A stretch of 26,883 bases of DNA from TH-plancto1 sp031431195 (GTDB lineage Bacteria; Planctomycetota; Planctomycetia; Planctomycetales; Planctomycetaceae), in NCBI GenBank assembly GCA_031431195.1, contig JANPCU010000005.1, positions 1 through 26,883 on the forward strand, read 5' to 3'. The notes beneath the pieces were generated by a model. It searched no databases, was not told the origin of the DNA, and saw nothing but the letters and a program-made list of their open reading frames with translations. A program made the translations under genes and the position numbers. Below are positions 8,095 to 16,292 of this stretch, piece after piece. Positions within the stretch are counted from its first letter, which is position 1. Each line of letters starts with the position of its first letter.

Positions 8095-8844
8095 ATGACC
8101 GTTTCCCGCTGGACTAAACTGACACGCAAGCTGTTCCGTCCGAAGCAGATCCAGAATGGAAGCGTGCGGATCGACTTGCAAGGTTGGACATCCACCAAGC
8201 AGGCCCGCGATCTGTATTATGACCGCCACGAGGCCAGCGAGCGCCGGATCATCGAGCAGCGACTGCGCCCCGATGACATCGTGCTGGAACTTGGCTCGGG
8301 CATGGGGATCGTAACGATTACCTGCTGCCAGATCGCGGGGAGTGATCGAGTACACACCTTCGAAGCCAACCCCCAGATGGAGCCGACGCTACGGCGTAAC
8401 TTCGAATTGAATGGGGTCACACCTCAGCTGCGAATGGCCATGATCTCCAGCACAGCGGGGACCGAGGAGTTTCATGTCTCGGACAAGTTTCTCCTGTCCA
8501 GCCGCTATGAATCGGCGGCGCGTGCCTCGCGAGCGAATTCCGAGTGTACTACGGTGCCGACGGTCCCCTTGCAGCAAGTGCTCAAGCAGATTCAACCGAC
8601 ATTTCTCGTGGTGGACATTGAGGGGGGAGAACTCGAGCTACTGGCCCCCGAGGTCGACCTCTCGTCCGTGGAACGCATTTGCATCGAGGTGCATCCTGCC
8701 ATCATCGGAGACGAGCAGTCCGGTCGCTTGATTGAGAACTTGATTCAGCGGGGTTTTTGGCTGTCGCTCAACTGGTCCGACGGGATCGTGCTGTACTTTG
8801 AACGCCGCTCACCGGCCGCTGATTCACAGAGACAAGCCGCCTGA
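8095..8844 (+). CDS. FkbM-family methyltransferase
   Basis: A 249-residue SAM-dependent methyltransferase of the FkbM type. Motif I is LELGSGMGIVTI (E65 and the glycine loop), followed by the acidic strand end FEANP (about 89-93). The later strand FLVVDIEGGELELL (D174, E176) is the characteristic FkbM motif. FkbM enzymes usually O-methylate hydroxyls on small molecules or glycans; in this setting between glycosyltransferases and a deacetylase, methylation of a sugar in the glycan is the natural inference, but the substrate is unproven. A GGAGG just upstream supports the ATG at 8095. There is no signal peptide, so it is probably cytoplasmic. Confidence 0.88.
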   Translation: MTVSRWTKLTRKLFRPKQIQNGSVRIDLQGWTSTKQARDLYYDRHEASERRIIEQRLRPDDIVLELGSGMGIVTITCCQIAGSDRVHTFEANPQMEPTLRRNFELNGVTPQLRMAMISSTAGTEEFHVSDKFLLSSRYESAARASRANSECTTVPTVPLQQVLKQIQPTFLVVDIEGGELELLAPEVDLSSVERICIEVHPAIIGDEQSGRLIENLIQRGFWLSLNWSDGIVLYFERRSPAADSQRQAA

Positions 8845-8914
8845 CGAGTGCCCTTCCCTCCCCTGCCCGTCAGTCACGACGGACTTCGACACAGGACGAC
8901 AGAGAGGACTGATT

Positions 8915-9667
8915 GTGCTGGGCTGGATTGTGGGGGGAACTGCCGGAGTGGTCATCAGCCTGCTGGGGGGGCTCGCACGGTATCACTTCTGGAGACCTAT
9001 TCAGCCGCTGGATCGGCCGCGCATCTTGATGTACCACAGTGTCGAGCCGGGACCGGGCACGGGGATGAATGTCCCTCCCACGAAGTTCGAGCAACAACTT
9101 GCCTTTCTGAAGCAGCGGGGATACCAGACCTGCACCATGAGCGAGTGCATCGATAACCCCGGTCCTTGCTCGCAACCCACGGTCGCCCTGACCTTCGACG
9201 ATGGCTTTGCCAATAACTACGAACACGTGTTCCCGCTGCTGCAGAAATACCAGAGCAAAGCCACGATCTATCTGGCTCCGGAGATTGCAGGCATCCGCAG
9301 GCTGACACCCGCCCAGATCCGGGAGATGGCCGACAGCGGACTGGTCGAGTTCGGCGCTCACACCATGACGCACCTTGCTCTGTTGAGCGCAGACATCCCG
9401 CTGGCTCAGACAGAGATCCTCCAGTCTAAGGCCGCTGTCGAGCAACTCACGGGGGGCCCCTGCCGGAGTTTTTCCTATCCCTATGGGCGATACAGTTCGG
9501 ACCATGTGGCGATCGTCAAAGCGGCGGGCTTCACCTCAGCAGTCTCTGTCCGCAAGGCCATCGAGCCACTGGGTAATCTCTTTGAGATTCCTCGAATCGG
9601 CATCCACGGTCGCGCCGATCTGCTGCAATTCCACATTGCCCTGACCCGGGGGAGATACCGACTATGA
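8915..9667 (+). CDS. membrane-anchored polysaccharide deacetylase
   Basis: A 250-residue carbohydrate esterase 4 (NodB-type) deacetylase, which removes acetyl groups from N-acetylated sugars in polysaccharides. The catalytic motif VALTFDDGF is at about residues 90-98 and the metal-binding pair HTMTH at about 149-153; FSYPYGRYS is the following conserved motif. The N-terminus carries one transmembrane segment (GWIVGGTAGVVISLLGGLA), so the catalytic domain probably lies outside the cytoplasmic membrane. I set the start at GTG 8915, which has AGAGAGG seven bases upstream and begins just before the membrane helix. A TTG at 8798 would overlap the FkbM gene and adds residues without resemblance. 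Its stop overlaps the start of the GT2 gene (ATGA), indicating translational coupling. Confidence 0.85.
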   Translation: MLGWIVGGTAGVVISLLGGLARYHFWRPIQPLDRPRILMYHSVEPGPGTGMNVPPTKFEQQLAFLKQRGYQTCTMSECIDNPGPCSQPTVALTFDDGFANNYEHVFPLLQKYQSKATIYLAPEIAGIRRLTPAQIREMADSGLVEFGAHTMTHLALLSADIPLAQTEILQSKAAVEQLTGGPCRSFSYPYGRYSSDHVAIVKAAGFTSAVSVRKAIEPLGNLFEIPRIGIHGRADLLQFHIALTRGRYRL

Positions 9668-10428
9668 ACCCGATCGTCGCCAGCGTATTCATCTTGACCA
9701 AGAACGAAGCTCACAACATCGTGCGCGTCCTGGCCAGCGTCCGAGACTTCGAGGACATCGTCGTTCTGGATTCCGGCAGCACTGACAACACTGTCGAATT
9801 GGCCCGCCAATTCACGGACCGTGTGTACGTCAAGCCCTGGCTTGGCTGGTCTCGCATGTCCGACCAGGCAGCCGAACTCTGCCGACACGACTGGGTCTTG
9901 AAGCTGGATGCCGATGAGGAAGCGACTCCCGAACTCCTCAACGAGATTCGTGAGGCGTTACCTGATCAGACACTCTCGGGTCTCTGCATTCCGTTTGACG
10001 ATCGATTCCTCAGTTTGCCCAACTCCACGTGGATTCGTAAGAACGCCAAGGTGCGGTTCTGGCGAAAATCCCGAGGCCATTTTGGAGACGAATATGTCCA
10101 CGAAGGCGTCCACCTCACCGGTCCTGTGCGAGAGGGGGAAGGGTGCATTATTCATTATGGCGAGAGCAGCATCTCCACCAAGCTACTCAAAAACGACACC
10201 TATTCCACGCTTAAGGCCCAGGAGCGATTCGACGGTGGACGCCGCTTTTCACTGCTCGCGTTACTAGTGGCATTCCCCTTAACGTTCTTGCGTTCCTACA
10301 TTTTAAGGCGCAGCTTCTGCAACGGAATTCGAGGGTTCATCGGGAGCGCAATTAATGCCCTATACGCGTTCCTCAAAGAGGCCAAACTGTACGAATTAGA
10401 ACTCAAACACGGGAAGCGTAAGGGGTAA
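9664..10428 (+). CDS. family 2 glycosyltransferase, WaaE/KdtX-like
   Basis: A 254-residue GT2 enzyme. The opening VASVFILTKNEAHNI and IVVLDSGSTDNT are the standard nucleotide-binding motifs, and LKLDADEE (DAD at residues 82-84) is the metal-binding DxD. RFWRKSRGHFGDEYVHEGV matches the W-H-region of the LPS-core beta-glucosyltransferase (WaaE-like) subgroup. A hydrophobic stretch near residues 207-222 (LLALLVAFPLTFL) suggests peripheral or single-span membrane attachment. It overlaps the deacetylase by four bases (ATGA) and ends the plus-strand glycan operon; the next gene is convergent. The donor and acceptor sugars are not predictable. Confidence 0.88.
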   Translation: MNPIVASVFILTKNEAHNIVRVLASVRDFEDIVVLDSGSTDNTVELARQFTDRVYVKPWLGWSRMSDQAAELCRHDWVLKLDADEEATPELLNEIREALPDQTLSGLCIPFDDRFLSLPNSTWIRKNAKVRFWRKSRGHFGDEYVHEGVHLTGPVREGEGCIIHYGESSISTKLLKNDTYSTLKAQERFDGGRRFSLLALLVAFPLTFLRSYILRRSFCNGIRGFIGSAINALYAFLKEAKLYELELKHGKRKG

Positions 10429-10523
10429 ACTGACGAGCCAGCCCACGGGCATTGACCGCCTCCGCCGCCCCCGCTGGGAAGACCCCGATTCAGCCATCAC
10501 GCAGTGGCGAGACGCTTGCTGAC

Positions 10524-11615
10524 TCACACCGCGTTATGTGATGTAATACGAGCGAGGAGAGTGCTTAGACTGCTCACAATCGAGTCCGGATTAAAATACT
10601 GCTCATAGCTCTGCCTCGCCTGACTTCCCCACTTCGGCAATTCAGAGCGTAAGTTCGCCAGACTGCGAACAACATTCGCCAGTGCCTCGGCGGACCCCGC
10701 AGGGATGAACTGCATGCCACTGGCAGGGACAGGCGAGGCGAGGAGTGCCTTGGGATAAGCGTCCGAGACCCGTGTCACCACCACCCGGCCACAAGCCAAC
10801 GACTGGTAGACCTTATTCGGAATCACCCGGCTGGCCTTCTGCGAAGTCCCGAAGACCCCCAGCAAGATATCGGACGCACCGATTTGAGATGGCAACTGCT
10901 CATAGGGAATCCACGGAGTGAATGTGACATGGGAGAGGCCGCTGCATATTTCCAGACATTGAGGCTTCAGGGGACCATCTCCAATAAAATGCCAATCTAC
11001 TTCCGGGACCAGCCGGGCGGCAGCAGCGATGACCTCGGGGCCTTGCAGGCCGATAAAACTCCCGTAGAACAGGACGCGAACCCGTGGCGGAACTGGCCCC
11101 CAGGGCTGCGGCACAAACAACCCCGGCTCAGCACCCACGGGAATGACACAGACACGTTCCGGCTTCAGGCCAAAGTCGCTCGAAAAGTAATCGGCATGGC
11201 ACTGCGTATCGGCCACCACGGCCTCGAAGCGTTGCATCAGTGCGGATTCGCGGGCCAGCATGCGGCGAGCCACTTCGGAATCTGAATTCACCCGCTCCTG
11301 CTCATGCACCACTTTGTCATAGGCACTAATCAGCGGGTCAAACACAATGGGAACATCGCGGGATTTCGCCCAGCGAGCCGCTGCCGCTGCGTCACGATGG
11401 CGAAAGCAGGGAACCCAGACGACATCCGGCTTCTCGATTCGCTGAAGCCAGGCTTGCCAGTCGCCAGCGAAACTCAACACCGGATAAAAATCCTGAATCT
11501 GCCAGCCCAGCTGCACGAAGGCCTGCCGCAGAATACGATCACGCGAGTAGTCCCGCCCCGATCGGCTCCACCACAAGACCTGGCGCTTCGAAATCGGGTG
11601 TAGTCCGTCAGGCAC
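10524..11615 (-). CDS. family 4 glycosyltransferase
   Basis: A 363-residue GT-B glycosyltransferase of the GT4 type. The C-terminal donor domain is clear: RVRVLFYGSFIGLQGPEVI, HFIGDGPLKPQCLE, VTFTPWIPYEQLPSQIGASD, and VIPNKVYQSLACGRVVVT, the last being the nucleotide-sugar loop with a K-x-x-x-x-L-A-C-G signature in place of the usual E-(x7)-E pattern. The N-terminal half has a less conserved acceptor domain (DVVWVPCFRHRDAAAA, VVADTQCHADYF). Start is GTG at 11615 with a GAGAG stretch about ten bases upstream. It converges on the GT2 gene with a 95-base gap in which I find no strong hairpin. It belongs to the same glycan neighbourhood but to a separate transcript. Confidence 0.87.
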   Translation of the reverse strand: MPDGLHPISKRQVLWWSRSGRDYSRDRILRQAFVQLGWQIQDFYPVLSFAGDWQAWLQRIEKPDVVWVPCFRHRDAAAAARWAKSRDVPIVFDPLISAYDKVVHEQERVNSDSEVARRMLARESALMQRFEAVVADTQCHADYFSSDFGLKPERVCVIPVGAEPGLFVPQPWGPVPPRVRVLFYGSFIGLQGPEVIAAAARLVPEVDWHFIGDGPLKPQCLEICSGLSHVTFTPWIPYEQLPSQIGASDILLGVFGTSQKASRVIPNKVYQSLACGRVVVTRVSDAYPKALLASPVPASGMQFIPAGSAEALANVVRSLANLRSELPKWGSQARQSYEQYFNPDSIVSSLSTLLARITSHNAV

Positions 11616-11883
11616 GATTGGAAGACTCTCTCTGGCGTCATTTTCGATGGGTTCACCCGCCTCGTGAAAAGCGTTTTAAAGCCCCCACACAGCGAGGGAG
11701 TCGAGTATTCCAGAATCACAACCCACCAACAAGTGCGGCAGGTGGGGTCGCTCCCCAGGAAGAGAGAAGAGAAGGCGTCTCGCTTGACGCGGTTGCTTGA
11801 ACCGCCGAGTCTGTCGCCAGTGGAGCCACCTGCCTGACTCGATGCGCTCCACCGAAATCCCCGCCACCCTGGACCCACCCGCT

Positions 11884-12876
11884 ATGTCGCGTCCGCTTGT
11901 TGTCGTCACTGATTTCATCCACCCACCGCTCACCCATGAAGAGCGCATCCTCGGGGATATCGCCGATGTGGTGGCTCTCAATGCCTTCAGCGAAGCGGAC
12001 CTCGTCGGCAAAATCGAAGAGGCGGATGCAATTATGCTCTACCACTTCATCTCGATCACCCGCCAGACCATCGACAGCCTCAAGAAGTGCAAGCTGATCG
12101 TCCGTTGCGGGGTCGGGTTTGACAACGTCGACCGGGCGGCGGCACGGGAGCGGGGCATCGCGGTGGCGAACGTCCCCGACTATGGGACGGAAGAGGTCGC
12201 CGACTCGGCCATCGCCATGCTGCTGACGCTGATGCGTGGCGTTCACTTCATGAACAGCCGCCTGCAACATGAACAGGGCTCGTGGATTTACGAACAGGTT
12301 CGCCCGCTCCACCGGCTGCGTGGCCAGACCATCGGACTGATCGGGCTGGGCCGCATCGGCACCGCGACCGCCCTGCGAGCCAAGGCCCTGGGACTGAACG
12401 TGTTGTTCTACGATCCCTACGCGGCGGACGGGACTGACAAGGCGATCGGCATCACCCGTTGTGACACGCTGGAAGAGATGCTGCCCCGCGTCACAGCTGT
12501 CAGCGTCCACTGCCCCCGGACCGCCGAGACGCAGCACATCCTCAATGCCAAAACGATAGCGATGCTGCCCAAGGGGGCGTACCTGGTGAACACCGCGCGG
12601 GGCGGCTGCGTCGATGTGTATGCGGTGCAGGCCGCGATCGAGTCGGAACATCTGCGCGGGGCGGCAATCGATGTCCTCGAAGTCGAGCCGCCCGCCGAAA
12701 ATGACCCGCTCATCACCGCCTGGCGGACCCCCGGCACCCTGGCCCACGACCGCATTATCCTCAACCCCCACTCGGCTTTCTACGCGGAGGAGGGGCTTGA
12801 CGATATGCGCATCAAGGGCAGTCAGAACTGCCGAGGCGTACTACTCGGCAAGCCCGCGAGGAATGTGGTGAATTGA
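11884..12876 (+). CDS. D-2-hydroxyacid dehydrogenase, CtBP-like
   Basis: A 330-residue NAD-dependent D-isomer-specific 2-hydroxyacid dehydrogenase, closest in pattern to the C-terminal-binding-protein/phosphoglycerate dehydrogenase group. The catalytic Arg region is LIVRCGVGFDNVD; the NAD motif is GLIGLGRIGTATA with the acidic strand end FYDPY. NTARGGCVD, the Glu region AIDVLEVEPP and the catalytic His in LNPHSAFY follow in order. The true substrate is unknown. The open frame extends to a TTG at 11797; I prefer ATG 11884 (MSRPLVVVTDF) because family members begin close to this strand, although it lacks a good Shine-Dalgarno, and ATG 11842 is an alternative. A perfect palindrome follows at 12891. 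Confidence 0.88.
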   Translation: MSRPLVVVTDFIHPPLTHEERILGDIADVVALNAFSEADLVGKIEEADAIMLYHFISITRQTIDSLKKCKLIVRCGVGFDNVDRAAARERGIAVANVPDYGTEEVADSAIAMLLTLMRGVHFMNSRLQHEQGSWIYEQVRPLHRLRGQTIGLIGLGRIGTATALRAKALGLNVLFYDPYAADGTDKAIGITRCDTLEEMLPRVTAVSVHCPRTAETQHILNAKTIAMLPKGAYLVNTARGGCVDVYAVQAAIESEHLRGAAIDVLEVEPPAENDPLITAWRTPGTLAHDRIILNPHSAFYAEEGLDDMRIKGSQNCRGVLLGKPARNVVN

Positions 12877-12890
12877 GAGTTGGCAGTCCA

Positions 12891-12920
12891 AAAGCCCACC
12901 GGTTGCAACCGGTGGGCTTT
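12891..12920 (+). terminator. 30-bp perfect palindrome, probable terminator
   Basis: AAAGCCCACCGGTTG and its exact complement make a 13-bp stem with a four-base loop, centred on GGTTGCAACC, 14 bases past the dehydrogenase stop. The trailing T-run is short (TTT on plus, TTTT on minus), so efficiency is uncertain. It is the sister of the palindrome at 1021-1050. Confidence 0.7.
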
Positions 12921-12946
12921 CCGCACAATGAGCCATAGAGTCACAG

Positions 12947-14359
12947 ATGATCCAGAACTTCGGTGGCAACGTCTCCTTCGAACCAGCGCATCACTACGCA
13001 CCCCGTTCGGAAGCGGAGGTTCTGGAGATTCTCACCCGGCACAAGGGGCAGCGGATCAAGGTCGTCGGTCGCCTGCACTCTTGGAGTGAAGCGGCTCGCG
13101 GGGACGAGGTGCTGCTCGATCTGCGGCACTTGAACCAAGTCAGCACCGAGCAGCGACAGGACCGCGTTTGGGCTCGCGCCGGAGCGGGCTGCCAGATCAA
13201 GAAGCTGCTGGGGGATCTGGAGCAACAGGGACTCACCACACCGTCACTCGGACTCATTACCGAGCAGGCGATCGCCGGGGCCATCTCGACCGGGACTCAC
13301 GGATCGGGTAGGCATTCGCTGTCGCATTACATGGACGAAGTGCGAGTCGCCCTCTATGACCCGACCACCGGAGTGCCGGTGATTCGCACGCTCAGCGAGG
13401 GGCCGGAGTTGCGGACGGCGCGCTGCTCATTGGGTTCGGTGGGAGTCATTCTGAGTGTCGGATTCTGGGCACGGCCGCTCTACCACATCGAAGAGTGCAT
13501 CGCGCGGCATGCCACATTGGAGGAGGTGCTGCAAGCCGAAGACCGCACGCCGCTCCAGCAGTTCTATCTCGTGCCGTGGGCGTGGAACTATCTGGGCCAG
13601 CATCGCCGCGAGGTCGATGCTCCCCGCAGCTCACTGGCTTGGCTGTATGGACTCTATTGCTTTCTGGCGTTCGATATCGGGATGCACCTTGTGATTTTGC
13701 TGACGGAACGGGTTCTCCGCAGCCGCTGGGCGATCCAGAACTTCTTTCGGCATCTGCTCCCTTGGACGGTCATTCGAGGCTGGAAGGTGGTCGACCAGTC
13801 CGACAGACTGCTCATCATGGAACACGAGCTGTTTCGGCACATCGAGATTGAAGTGTTCGTGAAGCGCTCCGTGCTGGCCGAGGCCCTGGGCTTCGCGCAG
13901 GAGATGTTGAGGCATTTCGCCGGTGAGACAGACGCCTTGAGCGGAGCCACCCGCAGTCGTTTGTCTTCGCTCGATTTGCTGGCGGAACTCGAATCCGGAG
14001 CGGGGAAGTTCACTTACAACTATCTCGTCTGCATCCGCAAGGTTCTGCCGGACGACACACTGCTGTCCATGGCCAGCAGCGATGACGAACCGTATTACGC
14101 CATCAGCTTCACCAGTTATGCCCACCCGACCGAGCGCTCGGGCTACTTTCAGTTTGCAAATTGTCTGACGAATTGTCTGGTGGCGCTGTTTGACGGTCGC
14201 CCGCATTGGGGCAAGTATTGCCCGCTGACGCCGCAGCAGGTCGCCGAGGTCTACCCGCATCTGTCCGAGTTCCGCGCAGCCTGTGAGTCACTCGACCCTC
14301 AGCAAGTCTTCCGGAATGACTGGATCAACCGGACTGTGTTTGGAGTGAAAACAAACTGA
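12947..14359 (+). CDS. aldonolactone oxidase-type FAD-linked oxidoreductase
   Basis: A 470-residue flavoprotein of the vanillyl-alcohol oxidase superfamily, in the D-arabinono-1,4-lactone / L-gulonolactone oxidase group. The FAD-binding_4 domain is clear: KVVGRLHSWSEA (residues 39-50, with H44 in the position that carries covalent FAD in gulonolactone oxidases), AGAGCQIKKLLGDL, and GLITEQAIAGAISTGTHG (GTHGSG at 116-121). The C-terminal HWGK (420-423) is the signature of the ALO C-terminal domain. A hydrophobic segment at about residues 229-252 (LAWLYGLYCFLAFDIGMHL) looks like a membrane helix, which suggests membrane attachment. Substrate is unknown. Start is the ATG at 12947; the Shine-Dalgarno is weak. 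Confidence 0.88.
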   Translation: MIQNFGGNVSFEPAHHYAPRSEAEVLEILTRHKGQRIKVVGRLHSWSEAARGDEVLLDLRHLNQVSTEQRQDRVWARAGAGCQIKKLLGDLEQQGLTTPSLGLITEQAIAGAISTGTHGSGRHSLSHYMDEVRVALYDPTTGVPVIRTLSEGPELRTARCSLGSVGVILSVGFWARPLYHIEECIARHATLEEVLQAEDRTPLQQFYLVPWAWNYLGQHRREVDAPRSSLAWLYGLYCFLAFDIGMHLVILLTERVLRSRWAIQNFFRHLLPWTVIRGWKVVDQSDRLLIMEHELFRHIEIEVFVKRSVLAEALGFAQEMLRHFAGETDALSGATRSRLSSLDLLAELESGAGKFTYNYLVCIRKVLPDDTLLSMASSDDEPYYAISFTSYAHPTERSGYFQFANCLTNCLVALFDGRPHWGKYCPLTPQQVAEVYPHLSEFRAACESLDPQQVFRNDWINRTVFGVKTN

Positions 14360-14505
14360 CCACTCGTGCCTCGACCACGCGAGGATCAGGGCGTGCTGAC
14401 TTTGTCGGCTTTTCCCTCGGAAAAGAGCGTCCTTTTTCTGAGAAAAAGGCGACAATCCCGGACCGCAGGCACTGAAGACAGTGCCGCAAATTTGATTGCG
14501 AACAT

Positions 14506-14602
14506 CGTGGGGCACGTTTCCAAAGTGCCCGTCCTCTGCACACCACAGCGACACGAAAGTCAGCCTGACCAAGGCACGGGCACGTAGGAAACGTGCCCCA
14601 CG
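14506..14602. repeat. inverted pair of the 27-bp GTGGGGCACG repeat (copies 2 and 3)
   Basis: The left arm (14506-14532, CGTGGGGCACGTTTCC...) and right arm (14575-14602, ...GGAAACGTGCCCCACG) are inverted, separated by 42 bases. The right arm is identical to the copy at 4920-4946 in reverse complement; the left differs at two positions. The pair sits between the convergent oxidoreductase and HAD genes, where a large hairpin could stop transcription from both sides. A smaller hairpin, CCTTTTTCTGAGAAAAAGG, lies upstream at about 14429-14447. Confidence 0.75.
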
Positions 14603-14618
14603 AAGAGGGTTTCTTGCG

Positions 14619-15224
14619 CTACACCTGAATCCCGCGAGCGGCCAAGTGCTTCAGCAACTCCTCCGGGCCGGTGAAGACCTCCGCCTGGAACCCGTACTCG
14701 CGGCCCTTGATGACGTACTCGGGAATGTCGTCGGTGTAGAACGCCTCGCTGGGGGCGCAGTGAATCGCCTTCAGCGCCGCCTCATAGATCGGCGGATCGG
14801 GCTTCATGGCCCCGGCTGCGAACGACACGATGCAGTGATCGAACGGGATGAGAAAGTCGTACCGCGCCTTGATCCAGTCGAAGTGCGAGACCGTGGTGTT
14901 GGACAACAGCACCAGCCGATAGCCCTGCTCCTTCAGACTCCGAATGATCGGCTTCATCTCCAGGATCGGATCAAAAATATCCGAAGAGGCCCGCCGTAAC
15001 TCCTCCAGATCGAGCGGCTTCTTCACGAGTTCCGACAACTGGTCCCGGAACTCCTCCTCGGTGATCCGACCTCGCTCGAACTCCCATTGCAGGCCCGAAT
15101 CAATCAGCAGCTTATGCGTCGCCTCGCCGCTCAAATCGCACAGCTGTCCGATTTGCTGGCACATCGTGGCGTGCGAGAACCGGGTCAGGACATTGCCCAT
15201 GTCAAACAAAAACGTGCGGATCAT
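14619..15224 (-). CDS. HAD-superfamily phosphatase, YihX-like
   Basis: A 201-residue HAD subfamily IA hydrolase. Motif I is FLFDMGNVL (nucleophile D8; a Gly replaces the usual second Asp position as in YihX-type 'DxGN' enzymes), motif II LVLLSNTT, motif III MKPDPPIYEAAL, motif IV AFYTDDIPEYV. The cap is the small helical type between residues 15 and 85. YihX of E. coli is an alpha-D-glucose-1-phosphate phosphatase; the substrate here is not predictable. Start ATG at 15224 matches the family N-terminus MIRTFLFD exactly. The next gene upstream is divergent, so its promoter lies in the 266-base gap 15225-15490. Confidence 0.9.
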   Translation of the reverse strand: MIRTFLFDMGNVLTRFSHATMCQQIGQLCDLSGEATHKLLIDSGLQWEFERGRITEEEFRDQLSELVKKPLDLEELRRASSDIFDPILEMKPIIRSLKEQGYRLVLLSNTTVSHFDWIKARYDFLIPFDHCIVSFAAGAMKPDPPIYEAALKAIHCAPSEAFYTDDIPEYVIKGREYGFQAEVFTGPEELLKHLAARGIQV

Positions 15225-15490
15225 GATGGTCTTCTGGCGAGCCGGACGGCGACGGAACCGGAATCTGCGGATGTGGAATGCGTCCAGGGGCTGACAGCTT
15301 CTGGCTCGTCTCCGGGGGACTCACGCCGGGAAACTGAGTTTGACCCTTGGATTCTCCATGCCCTACACTACGGGTTCGAAGCAATCCTAGGCCCAGACGG
15401 CGCTGGCGTTGCGATCAGATGCGGTCAGGTATCGAACCACTCCCCAACGCGAGAGCGGAAGCTACCACGGATGCCTCGGGAGGGGAACGG

Positions 15491-16003
15491 ATGCCAGACG
15501 GATTCAGTGACGATGACGAGAACCATGTCGATCAGCAAACGCTGCGCGGGCAAGATTGGCCCTGTCTGCATCAGTTCTCCATCTTCATGGCGAACCGCGT
15601 CGGCAAGCTGCATGAACTCCTGCGGAAGCTAGAGCGGCACGACCTGCGAGTGGCTAGCCTGAGCGTCGTCGACTCGGTGGATTTCGCCGTGGCCCGGCTG
15701 CTGGTCGACCACGTCGATCACGCGCGCGAGGTTCTCACACTCAGCGGCCACTCCTTCACCGAAACCGATGTGATTGGGGTCCAGCTGCCGGAAACCAACC
15801 AGCCCTATACGGAAATCCTGCAAACGCTGATGAGTGCCGAAATCAACGTCCACTACATCTATAGCATCCCGCAGGTTCGAGGAGGCCGTCGCGCGGTGGC
15901 CATCCACGCGGATAACATCGACCAGGCCATCACGGTGCTGAAGCAGAAGGGGCTGGAAATGCTGACGGAAGACGATCTGCAGTTCGACGGAGACTTTTTC
16001 TAG
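15491..16003 (+). CDS. tandem ACT-domain protein
   Basis: A 170-residue protein with two ACT domains, small ligand-binding modules that usually sense amino acids. The first begins HQFSIFMANRVGKLHELL and continues through LRVASLSVVDSVDFAVARL; the second covers about residues 105-165 (YTEILQTLMSAEINVHYIYS, RRAVAIHADNIDQAI). There is no catalytic domain, so a regulatory role is likely, perhaps as in stand-alone ACT proteins found throughout planctomycetes. A GGGAGGGGAACGG Shine-Dalgarno just before the ATG at 15491 decides the start against the longer frame from 15347. A long inverted repeat followed by T's lies downstream. Confidence 0.85.
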   Translation: MPDGFSDDDENHVDQQTLRGQDWPCLHQFSIFMANRVGKLHELLRKLERHDLRVASLSVVDSVDFAVARLLVDHVDHAREVLTLSGHSFTETDVIGVQLPETNQPYTEILQTLMSAEINVHYIYSIPQVRGGRRAVAIHADNIDQAITVLKQKGLEMLTEDDLQFDGDFF

Positions 16004-16038
16004 TGCTGATAAAAAGATGGTGTTCCGGACAGGATTTA

Positions 16039-16164
16039 GGAACACTAATCTCCACTGATCCTCGCTAATCTAGGCGAGAAGAGTCATGAACGCGGTGCCT
16101 CCATTTGATGTACTCTCTGTGGAATTGATCTGGATTAGCGGTAATCAGCGAAGATCAGTGTTCC
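16039..16164. repeat. CTAATC-type long inverted repeat with T-run
   Basis: The left arm (16039-16070, GGAACACTAATCTCC...GCTAATC) pairs with the right arm (16133-16164, GATTAGCGGTAATC...CAGTGTTCC) at about 26 of 32 positions. The spacer is 62 bases. CTTTTTC follows the right arm, so it may end transcription of the ACT gene. The rest of the 289-base gap up to the transporter gene shows nothing further. Confidence 0.7.
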
Positions 16165-16292
16165 TTTTTCCGTTGGATTCTCTCAGTCGTGATGATCAGC
16201 ATTTGTGTATCAGACGAAATGCCTCGCTCGCTGCCTGGTCGTGATCGCGACGGAGGTTCGGCCAGCCTCCTGAATTCCACCAAGGCGGACGC

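Noticed and set aside
10430..10519. Small open frame starting at CTG after the GT2 gene, 29 codons plus stop
   Set aside because: No ATG, GTG or TTG start, no Shine-Dalgarno and no recognised sequence; too short to support.
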